Below are positions 1 to 11,200 of a stretch of DNA of 64,000 nt, piece by piece. The notes beneath the pieces were generated by a model. The model was given only the letters and a program-made list of their open reading frames with translations, made no database searches and was not told the origin of the DNA. The stretch is taken from NCBI GenBank assembly GCA_022578965.1, contig MU400567.1, forward strand, positions 1 to 64,000, read 5' to 3'. Both the position numbers and the translations under genes were made by a program. Origin of the DNA: Xylaria sp. FL1777 (Eukaryota; Ascomycota; Sordariomycetes; Xylariales; Xylariaceae). Positions within the stretch are counted from its first letter, which is position 1; each line of letters opens with the position of its first letter.

Positions 1-999
1 ATATTTATTTAATAAACTAAAAAATAATTAGTTTTTTAAACAAATTATAAAAATAAAAATATAAAACTTTTATAAATTAAAATAATTAGTTATAAGTATA
101 ATTTATTATAAAAATTTATAAAAATTTATAACATTTAAAAAGAATTTTAACTATATTTATAATATTATTTTAAAAAAATATAAAAATAACTACTATAAAT
201 ATTATTAGCTAATTAAAGCATAGTTATATTAAAAAATAGTTACTAAAAGTAAAAAAGCTTAAAAATTATAATTTAAAGCTTGCTTAAAAGCAAAAACAAA
301 ATAAAATATAATAATATTTGAAGTACTAAATAAAACAAGCATTTAAATATTTTATAAAAAAAAATTAAAAAATAAAATAAGCATTTATTAAAAAAGCAGC
401 AAATAATTAAAAAAACTAAAGCTTTACGTAAAGTTTAATATAATAATTAGTAAAACTAATTTAAAGTTAAACTTATATATTAAAAAAAAAAATATAATAC
501 TTTAATTAACTTAAAAGCATAAGTTAATATAATTTTACTTAAAGTAATAAAACAAAATAAAATTTTTTAAAAATATAAGCAAAAATCTTAAAAAATTAAA
601 AGATTTAATAAAAGTATTTTTAGCTATAATAATAGTTATATACTTAAAAAAACTAAACTTTTTAATATATTTATATAAAAATATAAAAAGTAAATTATAT
701 TAAATATTATTAATATATTTAATTATAACATTATTTTAGAAATATTATAGCTAAAAACTAGCAATTTTTTAATTTAATAAAAAGCAAAAACTATTAATTA
801 AAAAAGTAAAAAATAAAGCAAAAAAATCAGAAAAATCGCAAAAGAAATCTTAAACAAAATACTAAAAGTATATTATAGATTTTATAAACTATTTAAAAAA
901 AAAAAAAAAAGAAAAATTTCTTAAACATAGCTTATAAAATTACTATATTTTTATTAAAAAAAAATATTAACTAAAGCTTTATTAAGTATACTATATAAG

Positions 1000-3860
1000 C
1001 TTAAATAAAATAAATGTTTTATAAAAATATATTTAAAAAAACTTAGCAAAAAGATTTTTAAGAAAATTTTAGTTATTTGTTAAATATTTTATAGTATTAA
1101 TACTTAAAATAAAAAATAAAAAACAACTAATTAATAAAAAAAAAAGATTAATATAACAAATAATAATTAATTATTAATTATTAAACGTAATTATTATTGC
1201 AAATAAATATTTTTTTATTTTATTAGTAATTATAAAAAAAAATATTAGCTAAATAAAATAGTTTATAATAATTAATATTTTAAATAAATATTATGTTATT
1301 AAAATAGCTAAAAAAAAAAAATAAAAAACTATTATATAAATAGTATATAAACTATATAAGTATATAATTATATTATAAAAACTATAAAATATATTAGTTA
1401 GCTTTTAATATATAATAATAATAATTTTACGGAAGTTTTTAAACAAGTTTATGTTTATTTACTTAAATAATATTTTAATTTACTTTAAAACACTAAAAAA
1501 ACATAAAAAATATATAACTTAAGTATTAAAAACATTTAAACAAGCAAAATTATAACTTAATATAAAGAAATATATATAATATATATAAAAAATTAACTTT
1601 TTAAGATTTATAATTACTTTAAAACAAATATAAATTTAATAGTTAAAAATTAATATAATATAAAACTAAAAAATACTTAATTTAACTATTATTATAAATA
1701 TATAATAAGCATTAAAATTTTTAAACTATGTTTAAATATTAATTTAAAACTTTAAAAAAATAGCATTTTACTTTATAAAGTATATAAAAAAAAAATACAA
1801 AAAAATTTTTTTTTTAATTTTAAAAAAAGCTTAAAAAGCTTTTAAAAAACTAAAACTAAAAGTTACTTTTAACTTTATAGTTAAACTACTTAATTTATAA
1901 AAAAAAAAAAAGCTAAAAATAAATGCTTTAAATAGTATAATTACAAAAGTTTTAAAACAACTAAAAAATAATAAAAAATAGCACTTAATAGCTTATTACT
2001 TTAAAGCATTATAAAATATAGCATTATAATACTTTATATATAACAAAAAATTGCTTATAATTATTATAGCATTTAAAAAGTAAAAACTGTTTTTTATAAA
2101 AATTATAAAGCTAATTAAGATTTATTTAAATTATTAAAACTTAATAAAATTTATAACTACGCAAAAGATTATTAAACAATATAAAAATTAAATAGTTTTT
2201 TTTTCTAAATTTAATTTTAAAATATGCTATATTAAAGAAAAAAAAAACATTTAAGCAAACATATTAAGCTAACAAAGTTAAAAAAGATTTAAAGTTTTAA
2301 AAAAAAACATTTAAATATTATATTTTTAAAAAAATAAAAGTTTAAAAGTTAAAATTATACTTAAAAACTTTATGGATATATAGCTATAATAAGCTTATAA
2401 CTTAAAAAAATTAGCATAACTCTAAAAATATAAAAAATTAAAAAATAACAAGCTAATATATAAACATAAAGTTTATTTATTAGAATTTTTATAAAATAAG
2501 TTTATTAAGGAATTTTATAAATACTTATTATATAAACACTAAAAAGCAACAAAAATAGTTAAACAATTACAAAAAAAGTATAATTTTTTAAAACTATAAA
2601 ATATAATGAAATTTATTATAAAAAAGTGCAATATTTATAATAAAGCTAAAGCAGCTTAATATAAGCTTTATAAACTGCTATAACTTATATAAATACTTAA
2701 ATAAGTATAATATACTATTACTTAAGATTTTATTATAATATTACTTTTATTAACTAATTTAATTATAAAAGTATAATATAATAAAATATAAGTTATTATT
2801 AATAAATTTACTAAATATGCTTATTTTTTACTGTTTAAAAAAAAAATAATAGCTAAATAACTTATATATATTTTTATATGCTAATATTTAAATAAATATA
2901 AGCTATTAAAAAAAATTGTTTTAAACTAAAATAAATTGTTTATTTTTAAGTTTAAAACTAGTTTTTTTAAACTTATTAATATTAAACTAAAGTTTTTAAC
3001 TGTTTACTATTTATAAACAAATAAACAAACAAAAAAATTAAACTAAATATTAAAACAATATTTATAAAGTTATATTAACTATTAATAAAATAATTAAATA
3101 AAATTATTATTAATAGTATAAATTTTATATAATATATTAATAAACGAAAACATAAATATATTTTTGCATAAAGCTGTTTATAAATAGCAAATAATTATTA
3201 AAAAACAAAAAAAAACTTTAATAAAAGCACTTGCTATTTTAATTATAGTATTTTAAGCAAAAACTATTGTAATAAAAATTAAAACGTTATAAGCTAAACT
3301 ATAATTATATTTATAGTTTTTATAACAATAAATATTAATATATTATAACAAAAAATAAACTAAAAAACTAACTTTTAAAAAAAAAAACAAAGTTTATTTA
3401 CTATAACAAAAATAAAACGCAAACATTAATATTTCTTAAATTAAAACAAAACAATTAAGCAATAAATTAAAATTTAAAAAACTTAGCTTTTTTAAAATTA
3501 AAAAAGTTATTTTATTTATTAACTATAAACTATTATTACTAAAAAACATGCAAATTTATTTTGTTTTTTATATTTTTTTACTAAAACTAGCATTTATTAA
3601 AACATTTATTAAAATATAACTAAAAATAAAAACAAATTAAAATATTTATAAAATTAAAAATATATTAAATTTTTGTTAAAATAATAATAATATTAAGTAT
3701 TTTATTAAATAAAAAAAATATTTATATATTAATAATACTTAAGAACTTAAAAAACATTTAAAAACTGCTAAAATAATTATAAACTAGTTTTATTATTAAT
3801 ACTTTAATTAGCTAAAGCTAAAAAAAAAAGATTAACTTTAAACAAAGCATTTAATGCGTT
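1000..3860 (+). pseudogene. Gypsy-B1 pol relic (RT, RNase H, integrase, chromodomain)
   Basis: Degraded polyprotein. The polymerase active-site motif reads Y-L-N-N around 1460-1471, where a working enzyme has Y-x-D-D; both Asp codons look changed by G-to-A. The integrase zinc-binding region and core follow at about 2.5-3.3 kb. A C-terminal stretch at 3.66-3.84 kb fits a chromodomain (an N-T-x-E-L-like segment followed by a helix). Many TAA/TAG stops interrupt the frame. Domain limits are approximate because I aligned them by eye. Confidence 0.7.
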
Positions 3861-4584
3861 TTAATTAAACTTTAAAAAAATAACTAGCAATAATTATGCT
3901 GCTTTAATATGTTATTTTTGTTTTTTAGCTATATAGCGCTTTTTTGCTTTAATTTACTTAAGCTTTTTTAAACTACTTAAATTATAAGCTATAATAGTAG
4001 CTATTTTTTTTTGCTATAGTTTTTTTTATTGCTTAAAACAATAGATTTTTATATTTATTTTTTTATGCTTTTTTATTAGCAAGTTTAATTTATTTTTTAG
4101 CTTTTTGTGCTAAAAAGTAAGCTGTTATATTTGCTTTAAAAACAAACTTCTAGCGTTATAATTTGCTTGTTTAGCTGCAATATATTTAATATATTAATCA
4201 AAGTTAAATTTTAATATTAAATATTTTATATTATAACAATTATAATAAAAACATAAAGCTATTTTAATTAATTTTAATTTAATAAAAAAAAGCAAAGCAA
4301 AGTTTTGTTAAGCTTTTTGTTTAGAACGTAACAAGTAAGGTTTTTTAGAAACCTTACTAAATATAATAAGCACAAAAAACAAAAAACAGGAAATAAAAAA
4401 AAAAACTTACAAAAAAGAAAATATAAAATTATTAAAATAATAATTACGGAAAAAAGAAAATAATGTTATAAAATGGGCTAATTAAGCTAGTTAAAAAGCT
4501 AAGTATAAAAAAAACATATATAAAAAAAGTTTTATTTGTTAAAAAAATATATATTTAAACTACTATAAAGGTTTAATGCATAAA

Positions 4585-4653
4585 CTTAATAAACTTAAGC
4601 GTTAAGTTTATTAAGCTTTAAATTTAATAAACTTAAGCGTTAAGTTTATTAAG
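4585..4653. repeat. Two perfect hairpin palindromes inside the B1 LTR
   Basis: Bases 4585-4598 and 4602-4615 are perfect reverse complements (14 bp arms, GCG loop). A second copy has 13 bp arms at 4624-4636 and 4640-4652 with the same GCG loop. Units are about 39 bp apart and a third, partial unit follows near 4668-4690. In the B2 LTR the corresponding zone carries a 26-bp tandem repeat instead. Confidence 0.85.
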
Positions 4654-4841
4654 CTTTAAACTTAAAACGATTTAGCGTTAAGTTTATTAAAAAAAGCAAC
4701 GTTTATAAATTATTATTACTGTTTTTTTTGTTTATATAATTATGCACTTTTTATATTTAGTTATTTATTTAGTTTTTAGCTTTTTAGCTATTAATTTTTT
4801 ATAACTACTAAGCACTAATATATTTATTATTTTTAATTCTT

Positions 4842-4846
4842 TAAGA
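4842..4846. repeat. Target-site duplication of Gypsy-B2 (left copy)
   Basis: TAAGA immediately left of the B2 LTR; the identical TAAGA sits at 20410-20414, right of the other B2 LTR. Five-base duplications are typical of Gypsy integrases. Confidence 0.9.
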
Positions 4847-5341
4847 TATAACGAACCTATTATATATTAATATGACAGGTTTGCCTTTAGGGTTTTAATT
4901 TGCAGGTAATAATAGGATTTTTAACGGTGGTTCGTTAGAAAGGTTTTTAAGGTACTTTTATTACTATGTATTAATAGAGGTCTTAAAAGATTAAAAGTAA
5001 TAAATATATTAATGCTTAGCAGTTATAAAGAAATTAATAGCTAAAGAACTAAAACTAAGTAAGTAACTAAATATAAAAAGTGCATAATTATATAAACAAA
5101 AAAAAAGTAAAAAAAGTAATAACTTTTTTTAGATTACTGTAAGTTTAATAAACACTAAATTACTGTAAACTTAATAAACTTTAAATTACTGTAAACTTAA
5201 TAAGCTTTAAATTATTATAAGCTTAGTAAGCTAAATAAGTTATTATATAACTTTAGCTTTAGCTAGCAAAAAAAAAAGTGCACAATATATATAAAAGTAT
5301 TAAGCTGCTTTAAAAGCTACTTTTGTGCTAATTTTATAACA
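4847..5341 (-). repeat. Gypsy-B2 3' LTR
   Basis: Exactly 495 bp, the same length as its partner at 19915-20409 and alignable along its entire length. Differences seen by eye are mostly C/T or G/A. Read in element sense it begins TGTTATAA and ends CGTTATA. It contains a 26-bp tandem repeat at about 5133-5236. Confidence 0.9.
5133..5236. repeat. 26-bp tandem repeat inside the B2 LTR
   Basis: Four units start at 5133, 5159, 5185 and 5211, each opening with ATTACTG or ATTATTA and carrying an AAACTTAATAA-type core. A matching zone lies in the partner LTR around 20204-20305. Confidence 0.8.
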
Positions 5342-8300
5342 TTATTCTTTTTTTTTTAAAATTGTTGTTTTAATAATTTTCCGTAAGTATTTTTTTTTCT
5401 TTTTTATATGTTATAATGTTAAAGCGCATTAAAAAAACTAACTGCTTATTTAAAACAAAGCAAAAACTTGTTTTTGCTTTTTTTATTAATTTTATTAGTT
5501 ATAAAGTTATGCTTTATTTTTGCTGCTTTAATTAGTTATTAATATATAAAATAACAAATAATATGTTTTATTGTTTTAAATGTGTACGCGTTAGTTGCTT
5601 CTGCAACAAATTAAAAGTTCTAATTAACTTAATTAATAATATAGTTTTTAAATACTATTGTTTTAAAAAAAAAAAAAAGCAAACAAAATAACAGCTATTT
5701 TTAGTTTAAAAGAAATTAAAACAAGCTTAAAATAGCTTTAATTCCGTTTTAAGCAAGTTAGCTTAGCTTTAAACATAAAAACGTTTTTTAAAAGTAAAAA
5801 GTATTAAAATAGTTTAGCAAAAGCTTTAGTTTTTAAATAAACTAAACAAAATAAAGCGCATTAAAAAAAAACAAAAAGCGCTAGCAAAAAAGCAAAAATA
5901 ATAAAAAAAGCGGGCTAAAGCAACGCAAGCTGCTTTATTTAAATTTAATTAAGATTTTTTAGGCGTTTTTTTTAAAGTTAACCTTTTTTTTTTAGTTTTA
6001 AGCAGTTAAAATATTAATAATAAAACTAATTTATAACTACTTTAGCAATTTTTAAGTGCTTTTTAAGTTTTTAAGTATTATTAGCATATAAGTATTTTTT
6101 TTATTTAATAAAATACTTTAAGTTATTATTGTTTTAACAAAAATCTAATATATTTTTAACTTTATAAACATTTTAATTTATTTTTATTTTTAGTTATGTT
6201 TTAATAAATGTTTTAATAAGTGCTAGTTCTAGTAAAAAAATGTAAAAAATAAAGTAAATTTGTATATTTTTTAGTAATAATAGTTTATAGTTAATAAATA
6301 AAATAACTTCTTTAATTTTAAAAAAGCTAAGTTTTTTAAATTCTAATTTATTGCTTAGTTGTTTTGTTTTAATTTAAGAAATATTAGTATTTATATTTTG
6401 TTTTTATTATAGTAAATAAACTTTGTTTTTTTTTTTAAAGGTTAGTTTTTTAGTTTGTTTTTTATTGTAGTATATTAATATCTATTATTATAAAAACTAA
6501 AGATATAATTATAGTTTAATTTATAGCGTTTTGATTTTTGTTGCAATAGTTTTTGCTTAAAGTACTATAGTTAAAATAGCAAATATTTTTATTAATGTTT
6601 TTTTTTGTTTTTTAATAGTTGCTTGTTGTTTATAAATAGCTTTATGCGAAAATATGTTTATATTTTTATTTATTAATATATTATATAAAATTTGTGCTAT
6701 TAGTAATAGTTTTACTTAATTGTTTTATTAATAGTTAATATAACTTTATAAATATTGTTTTAATATTTAGTTTAATTTTTTTATTTGTTTATTTATTTAT
6801 AAGTAGTAAGTAGTTAAAAACTTTAGTTTAATATTAATAAGTTTAAAAAAACTAGTTTTAAACTTAAAAGTAAACAATTTATTTTAGTTTAAAACAATTT
6901 TTTTTAGTAGTTTATGTTTATTTAAATATTAGCATATAAAAACATATATAAGTTGTTTAGCTGTTATATTTTCTTTAAACAGTAAAAAGTAAGCATACTT
7001 AGTAAGTTTATTAATAATAATTTATATTTTATTGTATTATACTTTTATAACTAAATTGATTAATAAAAGTAATACTATAATAAAATTTTAAGTAATAGTA
7101 TATTATGCTTATTTAAGTATTTATATAAGTTATAGCAGTTTATAAAGCTTATATTAAGCTGTTTTAGCTTTATTGCAAATGTTGCACTTTTTTATAATAA
7201 ATTTAACTATGTTTTATAGTTTTAAAAAATTGTACTTTTTTTATAATTGTTAGACTATTTTTGTTGTTTTTTAGTATTTATGTAATAAATATTCGTAAAA
7301 TTTCTTAATAAACTTGTTTTGTAAAAATTTTAGTAAATAAACCTTATATTTATATATTAGCTTGTTATTTTTTAATTTTTTATGTTTTTATAGTTATGCT
7401 AATTTTTTTAAGTTATAAGCTTATTATAGCTATATATTTATAAGGTTTTTAAGTATAACTTCGATTTTTAAGCTTTTATTTTTTTAAGGATGTAATACTT
7501 AAATGTTTTTTTTTAAAACTTTAAATCTTTTTTAACTTTATTAACTAAGTATGTTTGCTTAAATGTTTTTTTTTTTTTTAATGTAATATATTTTAAAGTT
7601 AAACTTAAAAAAAAAAACCATTTAATTTTTATGTTATTTAATAATCTTTTATATAGTTATAAATTTTATTAAGTTTTAATGATTTAAATAAATTTTAATT
7701 AGCTTTATAGTTTTTATAAAAAACGGTTTTTACTTTTTAAGTGCTATAATAATTGCAAGCAGTTTTTTATTATATATAAAGTATTATAATACTACGTTTT
7801 ATAGTGCTTTAAAGTAATAAGCTATTAAATATTATTTTTTGTTGTTTTTTAGTTGTTTTAAAACTTTTATAATTATATTATTTAAGGCATTTATTTTTAG
7901 CTTTTTTTTTTTTTATAGATTAAGTAGTTTAACTATAAAGTTAAAAATAACTTTTAGTTTTAGTTCTTTAAAAGCTTTTTGGGCTTTTTTTAAAATTAAG
8001 AAAAACTTTTTTTTGTATTTTTTTTTTATATACTTTATAAAATAAAATACTATTTTTTTAAAGTCTTAAATTAACATTTAAACATAGTTTAAAAATCTTA
8101 ATGTTTATTATATGTTTATAATAATAATTAAGTTAAGTATTTTTTAGTTTTATATTGTATTAATTTTTAACTATTAAATTTATATTTGTTTTAAGATAAT
8201 TATAAATTTTAAAAAGTTGATTTTTTATATATACTATATATATTTCTTTATGTTAAGTTATAATTTTGCTTATTTAAGTGTTTTTAATACTTAAGTTATA

Positions 8301-9209
8301 TATTTTTTGTATTTTTTTAATGTTTTAAAGTAAATTAAGATATTATTTAAATAAATAAACATAAATTTATTTAAAAACTTCTATAAAATTATTATTATTA
8401 TATATTAAAAGCTAGCTAGTATATTTTATAGTTTTTATAGCATAACTATATATTTATATAGTTTATATATTGTTTATATAGCAGTTTTTTATTTTTTTTT
8501 TTTAGCTATTTTAATAGTATAATATTTATTTAAAATATTAATTACTATAAACTATTTTGCTTAGCTAATGTTTTTTTTTATAGTTATTAGTAAAGTAAAA
8601 AAGTATTTATTTATAATAATAATTATATTTAATAGTTAATAGTTAACTATTATTTGCTATATTGGTTTTTTTTTTTTATTAATTAGTTGTTTTTTATTTT
8701 TTATTTTAAGTATTAATACTATAAAATATTTAGCAAATAACTAAAATTTTTTTAAGAATTTTTTTATTAAATTTTTCTAAATGTATTTTTATAAAGCGTT
8801 TGTTTTGTTTAAACTTATATAGTATACTTAATAAAGCTTTAGTTAACATTTTTTTTTAATAAAAATATAATAGTTTTATAGGCTATATTTAAGAAGTTCT
8901 TTTTTTTTTTTTTTTTAAATAGTTTATAAAATTTATAATATATTTTTAGTATTTTGTTCAGGATTTTTTTTGCGATTTTTTTGATTTTTTTGCTTTATTT
9001 TTTACTTTTTTAATTAATAGTTTTTGCTTTTTATTAAATTAAAAAGTTGCTAGTTTTTAACTATAGTATTTCTAAAATAATGTTATAATTAAATATATTA
9101 GCAATATTTAATATAATTTATTTTTTGTGTTTTTATATAAATATATTAAAAAGTTTAGTTTTTTTAAGTATATAACTATTATTATAGCTAAAAGTACTTT
9201 TATTAAATC
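5342..9209 (-). pseudogene. Gypsy-B2 pol relic, 3' portion
   Basis: Minus-strand counterpart of the B1 pol. Reading right to left, the reverse transcriptase lies around 8.25-8.8 kb with the active-site pair as Asn-Asn (8342-8347, reading AATAAT on the minus strand). Integrase follows at about 6.5-7.3 kb, then a chromodomain-like tail near 6.0-6.2 kb. The stretch 5342-5960 between pol and the 3' LTR holds no assignable domain; it has a lysine-rich open patch on the plus strand at about 5840-5930 that I cannot identify. Small open frames here, such as one at 7839-8045, are phenylalanine-rich chance frames of AT-rich DNA. Confidence 0.7.
9205..9209. repeat. Target-site duplication of Gypsy-A (left copy)
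   Basis: AAATC directly left of the 5' LTR, repeated exactly at 17070-17074 directly right of the 3' LTR. Confidence 0.92.
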
Positions 9210-9402
9210 TGTTATAACTAGGCTACTTAGGTACTTTAGCACATGTTATAGGTTACATGTATATATAGGATATTTTTCCTATATTTATTTCATAGGAGTT
9301 TTCTTTCTTTTTTAAGCTTTAGTTTTGTTAAATACTTACTATAAAACTAAAGATATATTAACTATTATATTTGACTTTTAATGCTTTATACCTTTTGTAA
9401 TA
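9210..9402 (+). repeat. Gypsy-A 5' LTR
   Basis: 193 bp, starting TGTTATAA and ending GTAATA. It aligns without gaps to the 3' LTR at 16877-17069. By eye there are about 25 differences, and all those I checked are transitions, as expected of RIP and not of neutral mutation. Confidence 0.93.
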
Positions 9403-11200
9403 ATTCTAAAGCTTCTTAAGATAAAGTTACTTATAATATTTTGTTATACTATAGAATAGCTAAACATTAACTAACTATACGAGCTAGTGTTATTTTTAAT
9501 AGCTTTTTTTTAAGATAGACTTTAATAATGAACTAAGAATAAACTTAGTATAAATTATTTTTAGGACTAAGCTTAAGCAAACAACGATTATTTAGTGCTT
9601 TAAGTGCTAATACTTAATTATTGCAAATATAAATTGCATAGCTTTTAGCTAAAATTAAAAAGCTAAAGTAGCAAGTTATGCAGCAAAAAAATAAAAGCAA
9701 ACAAGTTGCCTTAAAATTAAAAACAGCTTATATTATTTTTATTTTATAATTAAGTAAACAAAAGAACTAAAAAACAACATTTTTAAAAGAACAAAGGAAC
9801 TTTTTAAACTTTAAAAAACAATCTTGCAACTTAAGTTAAAAACAAAAACATAAGGATTTTAGTAATAATAATAACTTTTTATTCTTTAGCTTTAATAAAA
9901 AGCATAATTAAAAAAAACCTAAATACTAATTACATTAAAATCGCTTATATTATTATTAGCGCTACTTATTTAAAAATATTAATTTTAGCTAACTATTAAA
10001 GTTTAATTATAACTTTTTTAGCATAAAATTTATTTATTAATGCTAGCTAAAATAAGTAGAAAAACTTTAGACTATTTTTAAAGGAGCTAATTAGAAATTC
10101 TATTGCAATAAAAACAAGATTTTATACGTGCATAGCAACATGAACTAAAACTATAAAAATGCTTATTAATTAGCATTGCAAAGGTTATTAACTCTAGAAA
10201 AAAAACGATTTAAAACTGACTAAAAGGTATTTTTAAACTGGACTAAAATTTTGCTTAAGCAGTTTGCTTTTTTATAGGCTAGCATAAGCGTACAATTAGA
10301 ACAAGCAAGTTAATAAGCTAACTAGGACCTAAAACTGTTTAATTAATACTTTATTAGTATTAAACTTTAGAATGTTTGCTAAAACAAAGGCAAAAAAGCT
10401 TTGTTATACTACTAAAAACTAAGTATACTACTTTAGCAAAAGCTAATAAACTATTATAACTTATTGCTAATTATACAAGCTAACATAGTTAATGCTATAT
10501 AATAACGCTAAGAACTAATAACCAAGAAATAACGCTTAAACTGCAGTAAAAAAAAACTAGAGTTAAATATTACCTAAATTACTAATAGATTAACCTTAAA
10601 TATTAAGCAAAACTAAACTAGTAATTAATATACTAATACTAGCTGCAAAAATAACAATACTAGTTTTAATAGTTAAAACTATTTTTATAAAAGCAATAAT
10701 TATAATAATAGCTGCAATAATAATAACTAAGGATTTTATAGAAGCAATAATAGCTACAAAAGCTAGAACTAATACTATAAAAGCAACAATAATAAAAGTT
10801 ATAGCTAGTATTAAAACTAAAAATATATAAACAACCGAGGTAATAATAATAATACTTATACTTCGAAGAATTATTATATTTTTAAAACTTTTCTAAATTA
10901 ACTTTAAAACAACAATAAAAGTAGTTTAAATTTAAACTTTTATAAAAACCTTATTTGCTATAGCTATAAATAATTTAGCTATATTGTTTTTAATTGCCTT
11001 TAGCTTAAAAGTAATAACAATAATAGCAATAATAAAAACAATAAATCTGGTAGCTATATTAGCTATAATAGTAATACTACTTAAAAACGAACTATCTAAG
11101 AAATCTAAGTAAATAAAAACCAGAACATAGATAAAAAAAACTAAAAATAGCAATTAAAGTTTTATATATTTTTTTTATAAAAGCTATAATACTACAACTT
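9403..11200 (+). pseudogene. Gypsy-A leader and gag relic
   Basis: Sequence between the 5' LTR and the readable pol. A gag-like patch lies around 10.0-10.6 kb, but no zinc knuckle can be recognised with confidence. From 10.62 to 11.1 kb the sequence is rich in short AAC/AAT/GCA runs that encode low-complexity peptide. A minus-strand open frame at 10932-11153 is hydrophobic and has no recognisable family; it is most likely an antisense by-product of this low-complexity tract. Confidence 0.5.

Larger units (their letters stand above)
1..4846 (+). mobile_element. Gypsy-B1: 5'-cut, RIP-degraded chromovirus LTR retrotransposon
   Basis: Left, window-truncated part of a Ty3/Gypsy element read on the plus strand. 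A heavily mutated pol can be followed: reverse transcriptase near 1.0-1.6 kb, integrase near 2.5-3.3 kb and a chromodomain-like tail near 3.66-3.84 kb. A polypurine run just before 4464 leads into the 3' LTR. The LTR is broken at 4846 by insertion of Gypsy-B2 and resumes at 20415. The whole body is a diverged inverted copy of B2, which confirms the family. Nearly every reading frame carries many stops. The 5' LTR and gag start lie outside the window. Confidence 0.85.
4464..4846 (+). repeat. Gypsy-B1 3' LTR, first part
   Basis: Starts with TGTTATAA directly after a purine-rich run (about 4450-4463). It matches the reverse complement of the B2 LTR until 4846, where B2 is inserted. Its missing end is found at 20415-20548. 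Joined length is 517 bp against 495 bp for the B2 LTRs; the excess lies in an internal repeat and palindrome zone. Confidence 0.88.
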
